Assembly: GCF_905220415.1 (NCBI RefSeq)
Contig: NC_059539.1
Coordinates: 8,680,001-8,744,000, forward strand
Reading direction: 5' to 3'
DNA: 64,000 nucleotides
Source of the DNA: Colias croceus
Lineage: Eukaryota; Arthropoda; Insecta; Lepidoptera; Pieridae
The first letter of the stretch is position 1, and every line of letters starts with the position of its first letter. The notes under the pieces are model-generated. The model saw only the letters and a list, made by a program, of their open reading frames with translations, had not been told where the DNA came from and did not search any database. Made by a program: the position numbers and the translations under genes. Of the stretch, positions 55,718 to 64,000 are shown piece after piece.

Positions 55718-55749
55718 CACGTGGAGGCCCACCGCGGTTTTGACACGCG
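55718..55749. promoter_or_regulatory. Third juvenile-hormone-response-like module
   Basis: CACGTGGAGGCCCACCGCGG then TTTTGACACGCG. It shares the whole block CACGTGGAGGC..ACCGCGGTTTTGAC with both arms at 53328-53385, and adds CACGCG (55744-55749), which fits the C-box described with the E-box in kJHRE. It is 2.55 kb upstream of the Kr-h1 coding exon in a GC-rich island (55640-55810) within AT-rich DNA. The 107- and 86-codon minus ORFs crossing it are not supported as genes. Confidence 0.8.
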
Positions 55750-55811
55750 TGTGAACTCTCGGCTGCAGTGCGCTTGCGTGACTTGTCGGACGGCTCGCTT
55801 CCTCCCGCACT

Positions 55812-56736
55812 CTTGATGCTTGTATTTTATCTGTCTAGGACAATTCACAATAGCTTACACAACTAGACTGAATAATATTACTATTATTGTTGTTTTTTTA
55901 TGAATGTAATTCCTTCTTGAGAACTTCATTAATTTACTTAGCTATAAAAAAAATATTAACCTAGGCCTAGCCTATACCTACCTAGTACCTACCTGATTAC
56001 TTTTTAAGTAGGTACCTAACTAGTCGCGTTTATTATTTGGATTAATTTATAGTACTAGGTACTAGGTACTTATAGGTATAATACTAGGTACTCATATTAA
56101 TTTATAGGTACATACTAATAATTTACATAAAATATTATAAGTAGGTAGTTAAGTATAATAATATCTTATTTAAGTCATAGGTAGTCAATAGGTACTAGGT
56201 ACTAGGTAGTATACTTTCTGTTTTCATTATTCTTAAAATATGTAAGTGCCTTACATACTTATTATGTCTTCAAAAGTAGGTACTAGGTAGGTACCAACCT
56301 GTCTACGCCTATAGGCATTACTTATTATAAAATTTTCTACCGCAAGTACCTAATAAAAATACATACTAAAAATAGGTCCGGCTGAAGAGGGCTGTAGTTA
56401 AATTATAAATTATAATATACCTACCTACCTATTATTATTTTTCTATTAATATACTTATTATATAACATGCGATTTGACATTTTAACAACAGATATAGGTA
56501 GGTATGTACCTATTATAATATTATATAAAATTATACCCATGTCTAGGTACTATTTATTATTCTGTGCCCATGTACCTACAAAATTCATGGTTAGTGGAAA
56601 AGTTTAAAGAATAATAATAATAGGTACGTATTTACTATTTAAATACTTATACCTACATTGCTTTTTAATGCACCTACTGGCTACTTGCACGTGTAAGAAA
56701 TTTCAATCAGATATTCTATATCTAGGTAGTTATATA
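55812..56736. other. TAGGTAC-rich low-complexity DNA
   Basis: Dense clusters of TAGGTAC/GTACCTA words (e.g. 56040-56300), no ORFs. Confidence 0.5.
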
Positions 56737-56908
56737 TCTTAATATATAAAAATGAAACGTTTCGCGTTGTCAGTTTGTCACGGCATCATGTGTGAACGGG
56801 TGAACCGATTTCGATAATTCTTTTTTTATTGTATTCCTTGAAGTACCAACGAGGATGGTTCTTAAAAACGTAAATATGTACCACAGTCGAAGCCGGGCGG
56901 ACCGCTAG
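56737..56908 (+). mobile_element. Non-autonomous Helitron
   Basis: 5' TCTTAATATATAAAAATG, interior GGTGAACCGATTTCGATAAT, 3' GAAGCCGGGCGGACCG + CTAG (56905-56908). Confidence 0.85.
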
Positions 56909-58622
56909 TACTTAATACATTATAGGTAGGTAGGTACTTACTATTTAGTAAGTAAACTGTATATTGCATCCACTGTCTCAACTCTCCCCGAAACGTAGAG
57001 ATAATTTTAATTATAACCAAATTAGTGAAAAGTAAATATAACCTACACCTAGTTAAGTACCCAATTAGTAATTACCAACATAATATTCATAAAAATACGA
57101 TAGGTACGAACAACCCCGTATTTTTTGAATAATCGGTTAAATAATAATAAGCGATCTCAAAAAATGATTCTGTACTTCTTTAGCTTTCGTTTGTCTTTTT
57201 ATAAATTACCTAGGTATGCAATAATATTTTATCATCATAATATTGATGTTTAGTTTATACCTACCTATCTAATTGGATTTATCAATATTGACAAATAAAT
57301 AAAAATAGGTAACTAACTACCTACCTTTACTAGGTATCTAAGTAATCTTAATGTTTATTTAATAGTGCAATATGAATACCCACCTAACATTTGATGGAAG
57401 TTTTTCTTAGGTACCACCTTATAATAATTATAATTGTTCCTCTCAAGTAATAAAATATAAATATTCCAACTTCCTTTTATATTATATTATTATTATTTTT
57501 GATAAGAATATACAATATACATACATACAATACATACCTAAGTATATAATATTATAATCCGTATCACGACCATGAGAAAGAAATCTTATGCGTTATAAAA
57601 ATAACTCAAGGACATGCAAAAACCTAAATGATACGAATGTGCAAAAGATTAAGATTTAACGTACCTAGGTAAATATATTAGGTAGGTACTTAAATATATG
57701 CAAAATATTAAATATTCGCTAAAACCGATACCTACTAGTATATTTTTGTACAAGCTTATCTCTATGAACAAACAATTTATATCAATATAAGTAAAACTAA
57801 AGAGAATATTATTATAAAAAGATAAGATTATTCATAATATTGAGTATTTGGTACTTATTTGATTTGATTTCGTTTGGTTTCATGTTGTAATTGAGGTAGG
57901 TTAGTTATCGGTTTCCATATCAAATAATTGGGATACTTTGTTTAGAGGTATTGAAAAATGTTCCCTAAAATAAAATTCATATTTGAACGACATGACAGTG
58001 TGCGGCGCGCGCGAGGGGGTGTTGAACGGATGAGACAAGGGTGCAGGGTGCGGCGGGCGGGGCGATACGTCGACACGCGCTGCACGGTCAGCGAACGTAG
58101 AAACCGCGGTAAGTGAGGCCTCGCGGCGCGTGCGCCCGATTCAACCTTCCTCAACGCGACCGCAACTGACCCGCACCAAGCCACGCCACGGACAAATGCC
58201 GCGTTGGTATCACCTTGGGTTCCTTGCGCGTGTAACTAGCAATGTATTAAGTCTTAACAACAATGTATGATGTAATCTTTACCTGCCATTTGCTACAATT
58301 TCTGCCGATGTATAATTATTTACATATAATAGTATAATAATTAAATATTACCTATGTATTAAGTTCTCATTAACGTTGTTTAAAAATTGAAAACACAGTT
58401 TACATTCTACATTAAAATAAATAAATTATACAAGAGGAAATACTGGAACGAAATTCCATATCTTGCGAAAGGCGGCTAGACGATAAGTTGTAACGACACT
58501 TTTTGCTGCGCGCGTTTCTCTGTTGGCTTCGTTCCATCCGGGCCCCGTGATTGTGTGGTCGATGCATCCCGGGGACCGGGTGTCCCTTGATATCTCTCTA
58601 GATTTTTTTTATATACTTAATA
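56909..58622. other. Spacer with two GC-rich islands, possible distal Kr-h1 promoter
   Basis: AT-rich with TAGGTAC words, then GC-rich islands at 57995-58200 (GCGGCGCGCGCGAGGG...) and 58500-58590. On the minus strand these could be a 5' exon or promoter of Kr-h1. I see no convincing coding frame; the 80-codon minus ORF (57942-58184) is low-complexity Arg/Ala. Confidence 0.3.
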
Positions 58623-58817
58623 TCTATACATACTAATATTATAAAGTTTGTTTGTTTGTTTGAACGCGCTAAGCTCGGGAACTACTGGTCCGATTTGAAA
58701 AATTCTTTCGGTGTTAGATAGCTCATTTATCGAGGAAGGCTATAAGATATATAATATCATCACGCACGACCAACAGGAGTGGAGCCATGGGGGTGAAACC
58801 GCGCGGAGCAGCTATAG
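58623..58817 (+). mobile_element. Non-autonomous Helitron, variant 3' end
   Basis: 5' TCTATACATACTAATATTAT, interior AACTACTGGTCCGATTTGAA, 3' GGGTGAAACCGCGCGGAGCA then CTATAG in place of CTAG. Confidence 0.75.
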
Positions 58818-58820
58818 TAT

Positions 58821-59639
58821 ACAGGATGTCCCACTGTTGGTATACTAAGCTTAAAGGAGGTTATAGTTTTGCATACGCTGAGTACGTAAAAAATACTTAT
58901 AAAATTCCAGACGCATTTTTTTTTCAAATAGATGAATTCTTAAAACTCTATGTGTACACCCCTAACAAGCATCCCGCCCAGCTTTGCCACCCGCACGTGA
59001 GCTATCGTTTAAGATTATGTTTTCACTTTTCATAGATAAAATGCTCACTTTAAGAGAAGCGGTATATGCCGGCTGCACCAAGCTAGAGAAGAAAACATGA
59101 ATTTTCAGAAAAATTTAGCAAAAAATTTTTGACGTAATTTTGTTGTTTAAGTATTTTTTACGTGATCAGTGTACTTATGCAAAACTACAAGTCCCTTCGC
59201 GCTTTAAGTATACCAATAGTGGAACATCATGTATAATACAGGTTGTCCCACCGTCGGTATACTAAGCACAAAGGAGTATACATATAGTTTTGCATATTAT
59301 GTTGAGTACGTAAAAAATACTTATAAAATTCGAGACGCATTTTTTTTCAAATAGATGAATTCTTAAAACTCTAGGTATGTGTACACCCCTAACAAGCAAC
59401 TATTATGCCACACGCACGTGAACTATCGTTTAAGATTATGTTTTCACAGACAAAATGCTCACAAGCGAAGCCGTATATGCCGGCTGCGCGAAGCTAGAGA
59501 AGAAAACATGGATTTTGGAGAAAAAAATAGGATTTTTTTTTTGTATTTAATTTTGTTGTTTAAGTCTTTTTTACGTGATCAGTGTATGCAAAATTACTAC
59601 CCCTTTCGCGGTTAGTATACCAATATTGGGAGACCCTGT
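58821..59639. mobile_element. Two tandem ~410-bp inverted-terminal elements
   Basis: Unit A 58821-59232 and unit B 59238-59639. Each starts ACAGG(A/T)TGTCCCAC..T..GGTATAC and ends GTATACCAAT..TGG..., its complement. Shared interior: GTGTACACCCCTAACAAGC and TATGCCGGCTGC. No coding capacity. Confidence 0.75.
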
Positions 59640-59661
59640 TTAAACATATATATATATTTTT

Positions 59662-60400
59662 AGGGTTCCGTACCTCAAAAGGAAAAAACGGAACCCTTAT
59701 AGGATCACTTTGTTGTCCGTCTGTCCATCCGTCCGTCTGTCAAGACCCTTTTTCTCAGGAACGCGTGGAGGTATGAAGCTGAAATTTATATCAATTACTC
59801 AGGTCTACTGTCCCTTGAAGCTGTGAAAAAATCAGACTTCTAAGCCAACGCAATCAAAAGATACAGCCGTTTATGCCGCAAATTTTCGACACTTGCAAGG
59901 GAATCAAATTCAAAACTTACAGGGTGCTTCCCGTGAACTCAGAATCTTGAAATTTGGTACGAAGCACAGTACGAAGCAACGTCTTATAGCATAGATAAAG
60001 GAAAAATTACGAAAACCATAAATTTTTAGTTACATCACATAATATACTTATATTTTTTTAATAATTTTAAACTTACTACCCATTTCCTCATAAACGCGTA
60101 GAGGTATTAAATTGAAATTCATACCAAATACTCAAGTCTATAATACCTTTAAGCTGTAACAAAATCAAACTTCTATGTCAACGCAATCAAAAGAAACAGC
60201 AATTCAAGCTGCATATTTTGAAACTCGCAAGTACTCGCAAGGGAATCAAAACCTAAAGGGTACTTCCAGTCGACCTAGAATCTTGAAATTTTGCATGAAG
60301 CAACGTTTTATAGCACACATAAAGGAAAAATTCCGAAAACCTTTAATTTTACGGAACCCTCGGTGCGCGAGTCCGACTCGCACTTGGCCGGTTTTTTTTT
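59662..60400 (+). mobile_element. 'GGTTCCGTACCTCAAAAGG' repeat, extended copy
   Basis: Begins AGGGTTCCGTACCTCAAAAG, has GTCCGTCTGTCCATCCGTCC, and ends CCCTCGGTGCGCGAGTCCGA CTCGC...GGCCGG (split here). The middle section is duplicated (59757-59985 against 60090-60345). Related to the pair at 22141-22920. Confidence 0.75.
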
Positions 60401-60489
60401 GTTTATACATACATATTTAAAACGATTATATATAGGTGCTACATAATATAAGCATTAAGTACTTTTAAAATAAAGAAGACAATTTATTT

Positions 60490-60833
60490 TTATATAAATT
60501 TATAAAGAATGGAAAAAATTCGATCACGAGGCGGGACTCGAACCCGCATCCTTTCGCGCCAAACCGGGGTGGATGCCTGACCAATTCAGCCACTCGTGAT
60601 CCGCCAGAGCGATGGAATTTATTCTATTCTTTCAGTTTTATGTGACTAAGGAACACACCGCGCGCCATCTATTGAGATGATTAATAACCAACTATCTCAA
60701 GTGGTTGAGAATCTCAACCAATATGAAACACTTTCCAGTGAATAGGTAGGTACAATATTGTAACGATGGAACACGACCTTTTTTGTTGAATTTGATATTT
60801 TTGGTTTAATGGCATTCAAATGCTTTATAAATA
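60490..60833 (-). mobile_element. tRNA-like SINE, copy 2
   Basis: Same structure as 48047-48362 with an intact B-box (GGGTTCGAGTCCCGCC at ~60550-60535 on minus). It runs directly into copy 3, sharing the junction word ATAAATTTATAAAGAAT. Confidence 0.75.
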
Positions 60834-61230
60834 TAAATTTATAAAGAATAGAAAAAAATCGATCACGAGGCGGGACTCGAACCCCTTTCGCGACAAACCG
60901 GGGCGGACGCCAGCCCCCCTAGCCAAGTGGCTTTCTGTTAGCGTAGCGTTCAATAGAATAGACTACGAATGTATGATATTGACGTAAGCTGTAGATACGT
61001 TATCTACGTTATCTATTGAACGCTACGCTAACAGAAAGCCACTTGGCTAGGGGGGCTGACCAATTCAGTCACTCGTGACCCGCCAGAGCGATCGAATTTA
61101 TTCTATTTTTCCAGTTTTATGTGTAGTAAGGGACATACCGCGCGCCGCCGCCATCTATTGAGATGATTAACAACTATCTCAACCAACATGAAACACTTTC
61201 GAGTGAATACAATATTGTAACGATGGAACA
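60834..61230 (-). mobile_element. tRNA-like SINE, copy 3, split by a palindrome
   Basis: Matches copies 1 and 2, but the tRNA-like block is cut at GGACGCC (60903-60909) and resumes at CTGACCAATTCAG (61056). It ends at GATGGAACAC (~61229). Confidence 0.75.
60910..61057. mobile_element. 148-bp fold-back MITE inside SINE copy 3
   Basis: AGCCCCCCTAGCCAAGTGGC and its complement form ~50-bp perfect arms (TTTCTGTTAGCGTAGCGTTC). No coding capacity. Confidence 0.85.
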
Positions 61231-61450
61231 CAATTGAATGATGGAATTCAATTTTTTTTTTATCCCAAGTAGGCACTTATTGTAAAACATAAGCTATATA
61301 AGCAGGCAGATAACTTCGTAAATATATACCACTTCACCGATTTCATAACTGTTTCATTTACCTAATTATTATTTTAATGTTTTATACCTTTACCCTCAGA
61401 TCAATAAACAGTTATCAAGTTGTAAGTCCGAGTGTCTATATTTAAATTAT

Positions 61451-62161
61451 TACCTATTCTAAGTTGATCGAAGTGTATTTTATTACATAATACATCTCAA
61501 TATATTATAAACTTATCGTGTCACAACTCACAACTCACAATGTTACTTACCAATTACCATACTCCTCTGAAACGATTGGACCGATTCTCATGACATTTTG
61601 TGTGCCTATTGGCATAACTATTGGGTGGATTTAAGAATCGGTCAACATCTATTTTTCATTCCCCATAGGCCCTAAGTGATAATTATTAAAAGCTAGCTTT
61701 CCGCCTGCGGCTTCGCCCGCGTTTTCAAAGAAAAACCCGCATAGGTCCCGTTCCCGTGGGATTTCCGGGATAAAACCTAGCCTATGTTACTCGTGGATAA
61801 TGTAGGTTTCGAATGGTGAAATAATTTTTAAAATAGGTCCAGTTGGTCCAGTAGTTTATGAGCCTATTCATTACAATCAAACAAACAAACAAAGTTTTCC
61901 TCTTTATAATATTAGTGTAGATTACCTATTTTAAGTTGATCGAAGTGTATTTTATTACATAATACATCTCAATATATAAACTTCTCGTGTCACAACTCAC
62001 AATGTTACTTACCATAATTACCATACACTTCCGAAACGATTGGACCGATTCTCATGACATTTTGTGTGCCTATATTGGCATAACTATTGGGTGGATCTAA
62101 GAATCGGTCAACATCTATTTTTCATACCCCTAGGCCCTAAGTGATAATTATTAAAAGCTAG
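61451..62161. repeat. Duplicated CTAG-ended repeat with a Helitron between copies
   Basis: Copy 1 61451-61696 and copy 2 61923-62161 share TTGATCGAAGTGTATTTTAT, GATTGGACCGATTCTCATGA and the end ATAATTATTAAAAGCTAG. The end CTAG of copy 1 is also the CTAG of the reversed Helitron at 61693-61921. Confidence 0.85.
61693..61921 (-). mobile_element. Non-autonomous Helitron
   Basis: CTAG 61693-61696, CCGCCTGCGGCTTCGCCCGC hairpin region, interior TCCGGGATAAAACCTAGCCT, 5' TCTACACTAATATTATAAAG at 61921. Confidence 0.9.
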
Positions 62162-62556
62162 TAAAAATGTAATATGTATTAAGATATTTTCATAATTTTA
62201 CAACCCACATTTTAAAGTAAAATTGTATTACTCTTAATTAGAAGATACCTAAATCATTTCTAATACATAGCACCAAAAAATATATAATTCCTTGGCTTTA
62301 CGAAAATATTATGATGTAAGGAAGTCGTTGACCCGTCACCCGGCATAACTATATTATGCGCCACCTTCAATATTATCCAGCCAGCCAAAAGAAGTGAATG
62401 ACCGCCCTGATATTCGTATTTTGTTCAGGAAAAAAAGATTTATTAAGTATACCACAGAAGTATACTTAATTTTACGCAATACGTTTAGCGATTAAATTAA
62501 GACGCTAGTTACTTATATGCTTATTGCTTACCTACTGGATATAGACATTTGTAACT
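62162..62556. other. Unassigned spacer
   Basis: No gene or repeat identified. Confidence 0.3.
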
Positions 62557-62640
62557 AACTCAGCCCCCGGAATCACAGACACAATAGAAAATCTATTCTG
62601 TCGTGGTCAGATTGGGCCGCTCGGTGCTCAATGGTTTAAT
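62557..62640 (-). repeat. Dispersed repeat, copy 2 (pair with 13218-13295)
   Basis: CAGCCCCCGGAATCACAGAC ... GGTGCTCAATGGTTTAA is the reverse complement of the copy in the THAP-gene intron. Confidence 0.6.
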
Positions 62641-62787
62641 ATAAAATTAACAACCCGTAGGTAGGTATCTATAAAGAAAAATCATATTCCTTAAAATAAT
62701 ATACCTACATAGGTACCAACTTTAAATACAGAATGCAAAATTTTTGACCAAAGCGGCTTGACCGGGTACGTTGATGCCTCCGGGAAT

Positions 62788-63057
62788 TTGGCACCACACT
62801 TTGAAGTTAGAAAAATTTTAAAGGTTGTTCCAGGTTGTTCTAGGTTTGTTCTATATTGTTTCAAAATATCGCGTCCGAAAAAAATTTATTTTCCTCAAAA
62901 TTCGTAAAAAAACAAAAAGAAGTTGGCACCGCACTTTGAAGTTAGAAAAATTTTAAAGGTTGTTCCAGGTTGTTCTAGGTTTGTTCTATATTGTTCCAAA
63001 ATATCGCGTCCGAAAAAAAATTATTTTCCACAAAATTCGTAAAAAACCAAAAAGAAG
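62788..63057 (+). repeat. 135-bp tandem duplication
   Basis: TTGGCACC(A/G)CACTTTGAAG starts at 62788 and 62923. Both copies contain GGTTGTTCCAGGTTGTTCTA and CAAAATATCGCGTCCGAAAA and differ at only a few positions. Confidence 0.9.
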
Positions 63058-63089
63058 TTATGGTAATAGTGCAATCTCCAGTGTATTAG

Positions 63090-63262
63090 AGCGTTTTCAC
63101 ATTATCCGATCCGATATCGGATATCGGATGCCGATAGCCGATATCCGATATCGGAGGGAAGTAAACTGTATGAAATATGTACATGTCTTTCACATTGTCC
63201 GGTCCGATATCGGATATCGGAGCCGACACCGATATGCCAGCGGCTATCGGACGATAATGTGC
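63090..63262. mobile_element. GATATCGG-rich palindromic MITE
   Basis: GCGTTTTCACATTATCCGAT at the left and CGGACGATAATGTG at the right are inverted. The body is made of ATCGGATATCGGA words, and the internal TTTCACATTGTCCGG suggests a duplicated end. Preceded at 63067 by a scrap of the 16.4-kb palindrome. Confidence 0.65.
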
Positions 63263-64000
63263 AGTGTTGCCAACTCAATTTTCGAAAAGGCAGTATACCA
63301 ACAGCAAAAAAGCACTAGTTTGTGTATTTTCAGTCTTGGCGCTAAATCTTTAAAAAAATTCTTTGCTTTAACATGGCTTTAACCTAAAACCCTTTCTAGA
63401 AGAAACCTGTTTTTATTAAGAAAACACACATTTAAGTATTTATAGGCATTAAAAATATGTACGATTTATACGGCAGCTATTTTAATTACCGTATTAAAAT
63501 ATACGGCAATTGGCTGAACTGAAGTAAACAAAAATATATTGCGTTCTTAAATTCAAATATCTATCTTCGAAAACATTAGTGTCTATCATCTTTATTTTAA
63601 CTCATTCTGCCTCGCTCCTCCTCCTATATTCTAGGAGGTAGCAACGTTGACAAGTGAGCATATTAGTATAGTTGGTTCTTTGATATGCTGTTCCTCTTGC
63701 TATTTCGGTTACAGTCCGGGCTGTCTGGCTGGCCGCAGTGGTTGCGTTTATTAGTGCGCATCTTATCTGCACAGGAAAATATTCTTAATTTAAAGTCATT
63801 TTTTAACGCGTAATTTTTAATCGTTTGCCTTTAGATAGATCCATTAGACATACATTTTTTATTGCAAGACGTGTTTTTCGTTGTTAAATAGGTGCCAGAC
63901 GCAATTTTTATTTCAAAATAATTAAAATATCATCGAAATAAGTGAAATTCCATCAACATGAGTCCCAGTGAAGGATAAGTAATCACTGTGTTACTTATAC
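63263..64000. other. Right-edge region, no gene called
   Basis: A GC-richer stretch (63600-63780) and a late ATG (63958, only six codons to a stop) could belong to a 5' UTR of a gene beyond the window, but nothing here is decisive. Confidence 0.25.

Noticed and set aside
57942..58184. 80-codon Arg/Ala-rich minus ORF
   Set aside because: Product of a GC-rich island with no start context or domain; more likely a 5' UTR or promoter.
1..64000. CRISPR arrays, bacterial operons or endogenous viral genes
   Set aside because: Direct repeats here lack spacer structure, genes are intron-containing animal genes, and no gag-pol-env or other viral gene set with LTRs was seen.

Overview
This is an AT-rich animal window with short spliceosomal introns, canonical GT-AG junctions and a very heavy load of decayed transposons. 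Several lines point to Lepidoptera (moth or butterfly): many non-autonomous Helitrons ending in the hairpin + CTAG signature typical of moths and butterflies, the dispersed repeats common in those genomes (the 'CTCGGTGCGCGAGTCCGAC' repeat, the 'AACCGACTTCAAA' inverted-repeat element, tRNA-derived SINEs, non-LTR 3' ends), and insect-type orthologues of the host genes. I cannot name the species.

Five host genes can be built by hand. (1) TFIIF beta subunit (RAP30), 1440-2814, minus, four exons. (2) A THAP-domain gene, 11365-13583, minus, four in-phase exons found, first exon not found. (3) A TBC1D25-like Rab GTPase-activating protein with an N-terminal PB1-like region, 31851-36945, plus, seven exons, 1062 codons. 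(4) The spliceosomal core protein SmB, 39494-40157, minus, whose first coding exon is only the start codon. (5) Kr-h1, the juvenile-hormone-induced eight-zinc-finger repressor, 52056-53801, minus, with two possible N-termini. Upstream of Kr-h1 are three copies of an E-box module (CACGTGGAGGC... then CCGCGGTTTTGAC) that match what is known of the juvenile hormone response element of this gene; two of them form an inverted pair.

The rest is a transposon graveyard. 0-17.5 kb: an L1-ORF1-like gene, two broken non-LTR reverse transcriptases, a broken transposase-like gene with the GGQNKN motif, a P-element/THAP9-type transposase relic, a two-gene PIF/Harbinger relic and fold-back elements. 18.2-27.9 kb: one I-like LINE with a 14-bp target duplication and an intact ORF2, split in ORF1 by a 4.5-kb TTAA-flanked, piggyBac-like insertion, which itself contains a Helitron and an inverted pair of another repeat. 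28.0-31.5 kb: a giant fold-back structure made of two opposed arrays of a ~100-bp unit inside outer inverted repeats. 40.7-42.8 kb: a Tc1/mariner-type non-autonomous element with TA duplications. 42.8-51.6 kb: MITEs, tandem duplications and a possible small spliced transcript. 54.7-55.3 kb: a hAT relic with an 8-bp target duplication. 58.6-63.3 kb: Helitrons, tandem MITEs, tRNA-SINEs, one of which is split by a perfect hairpin element.

Exon coordinates were derived by reading splice sites and checking frame; no alignment or database search was possible.
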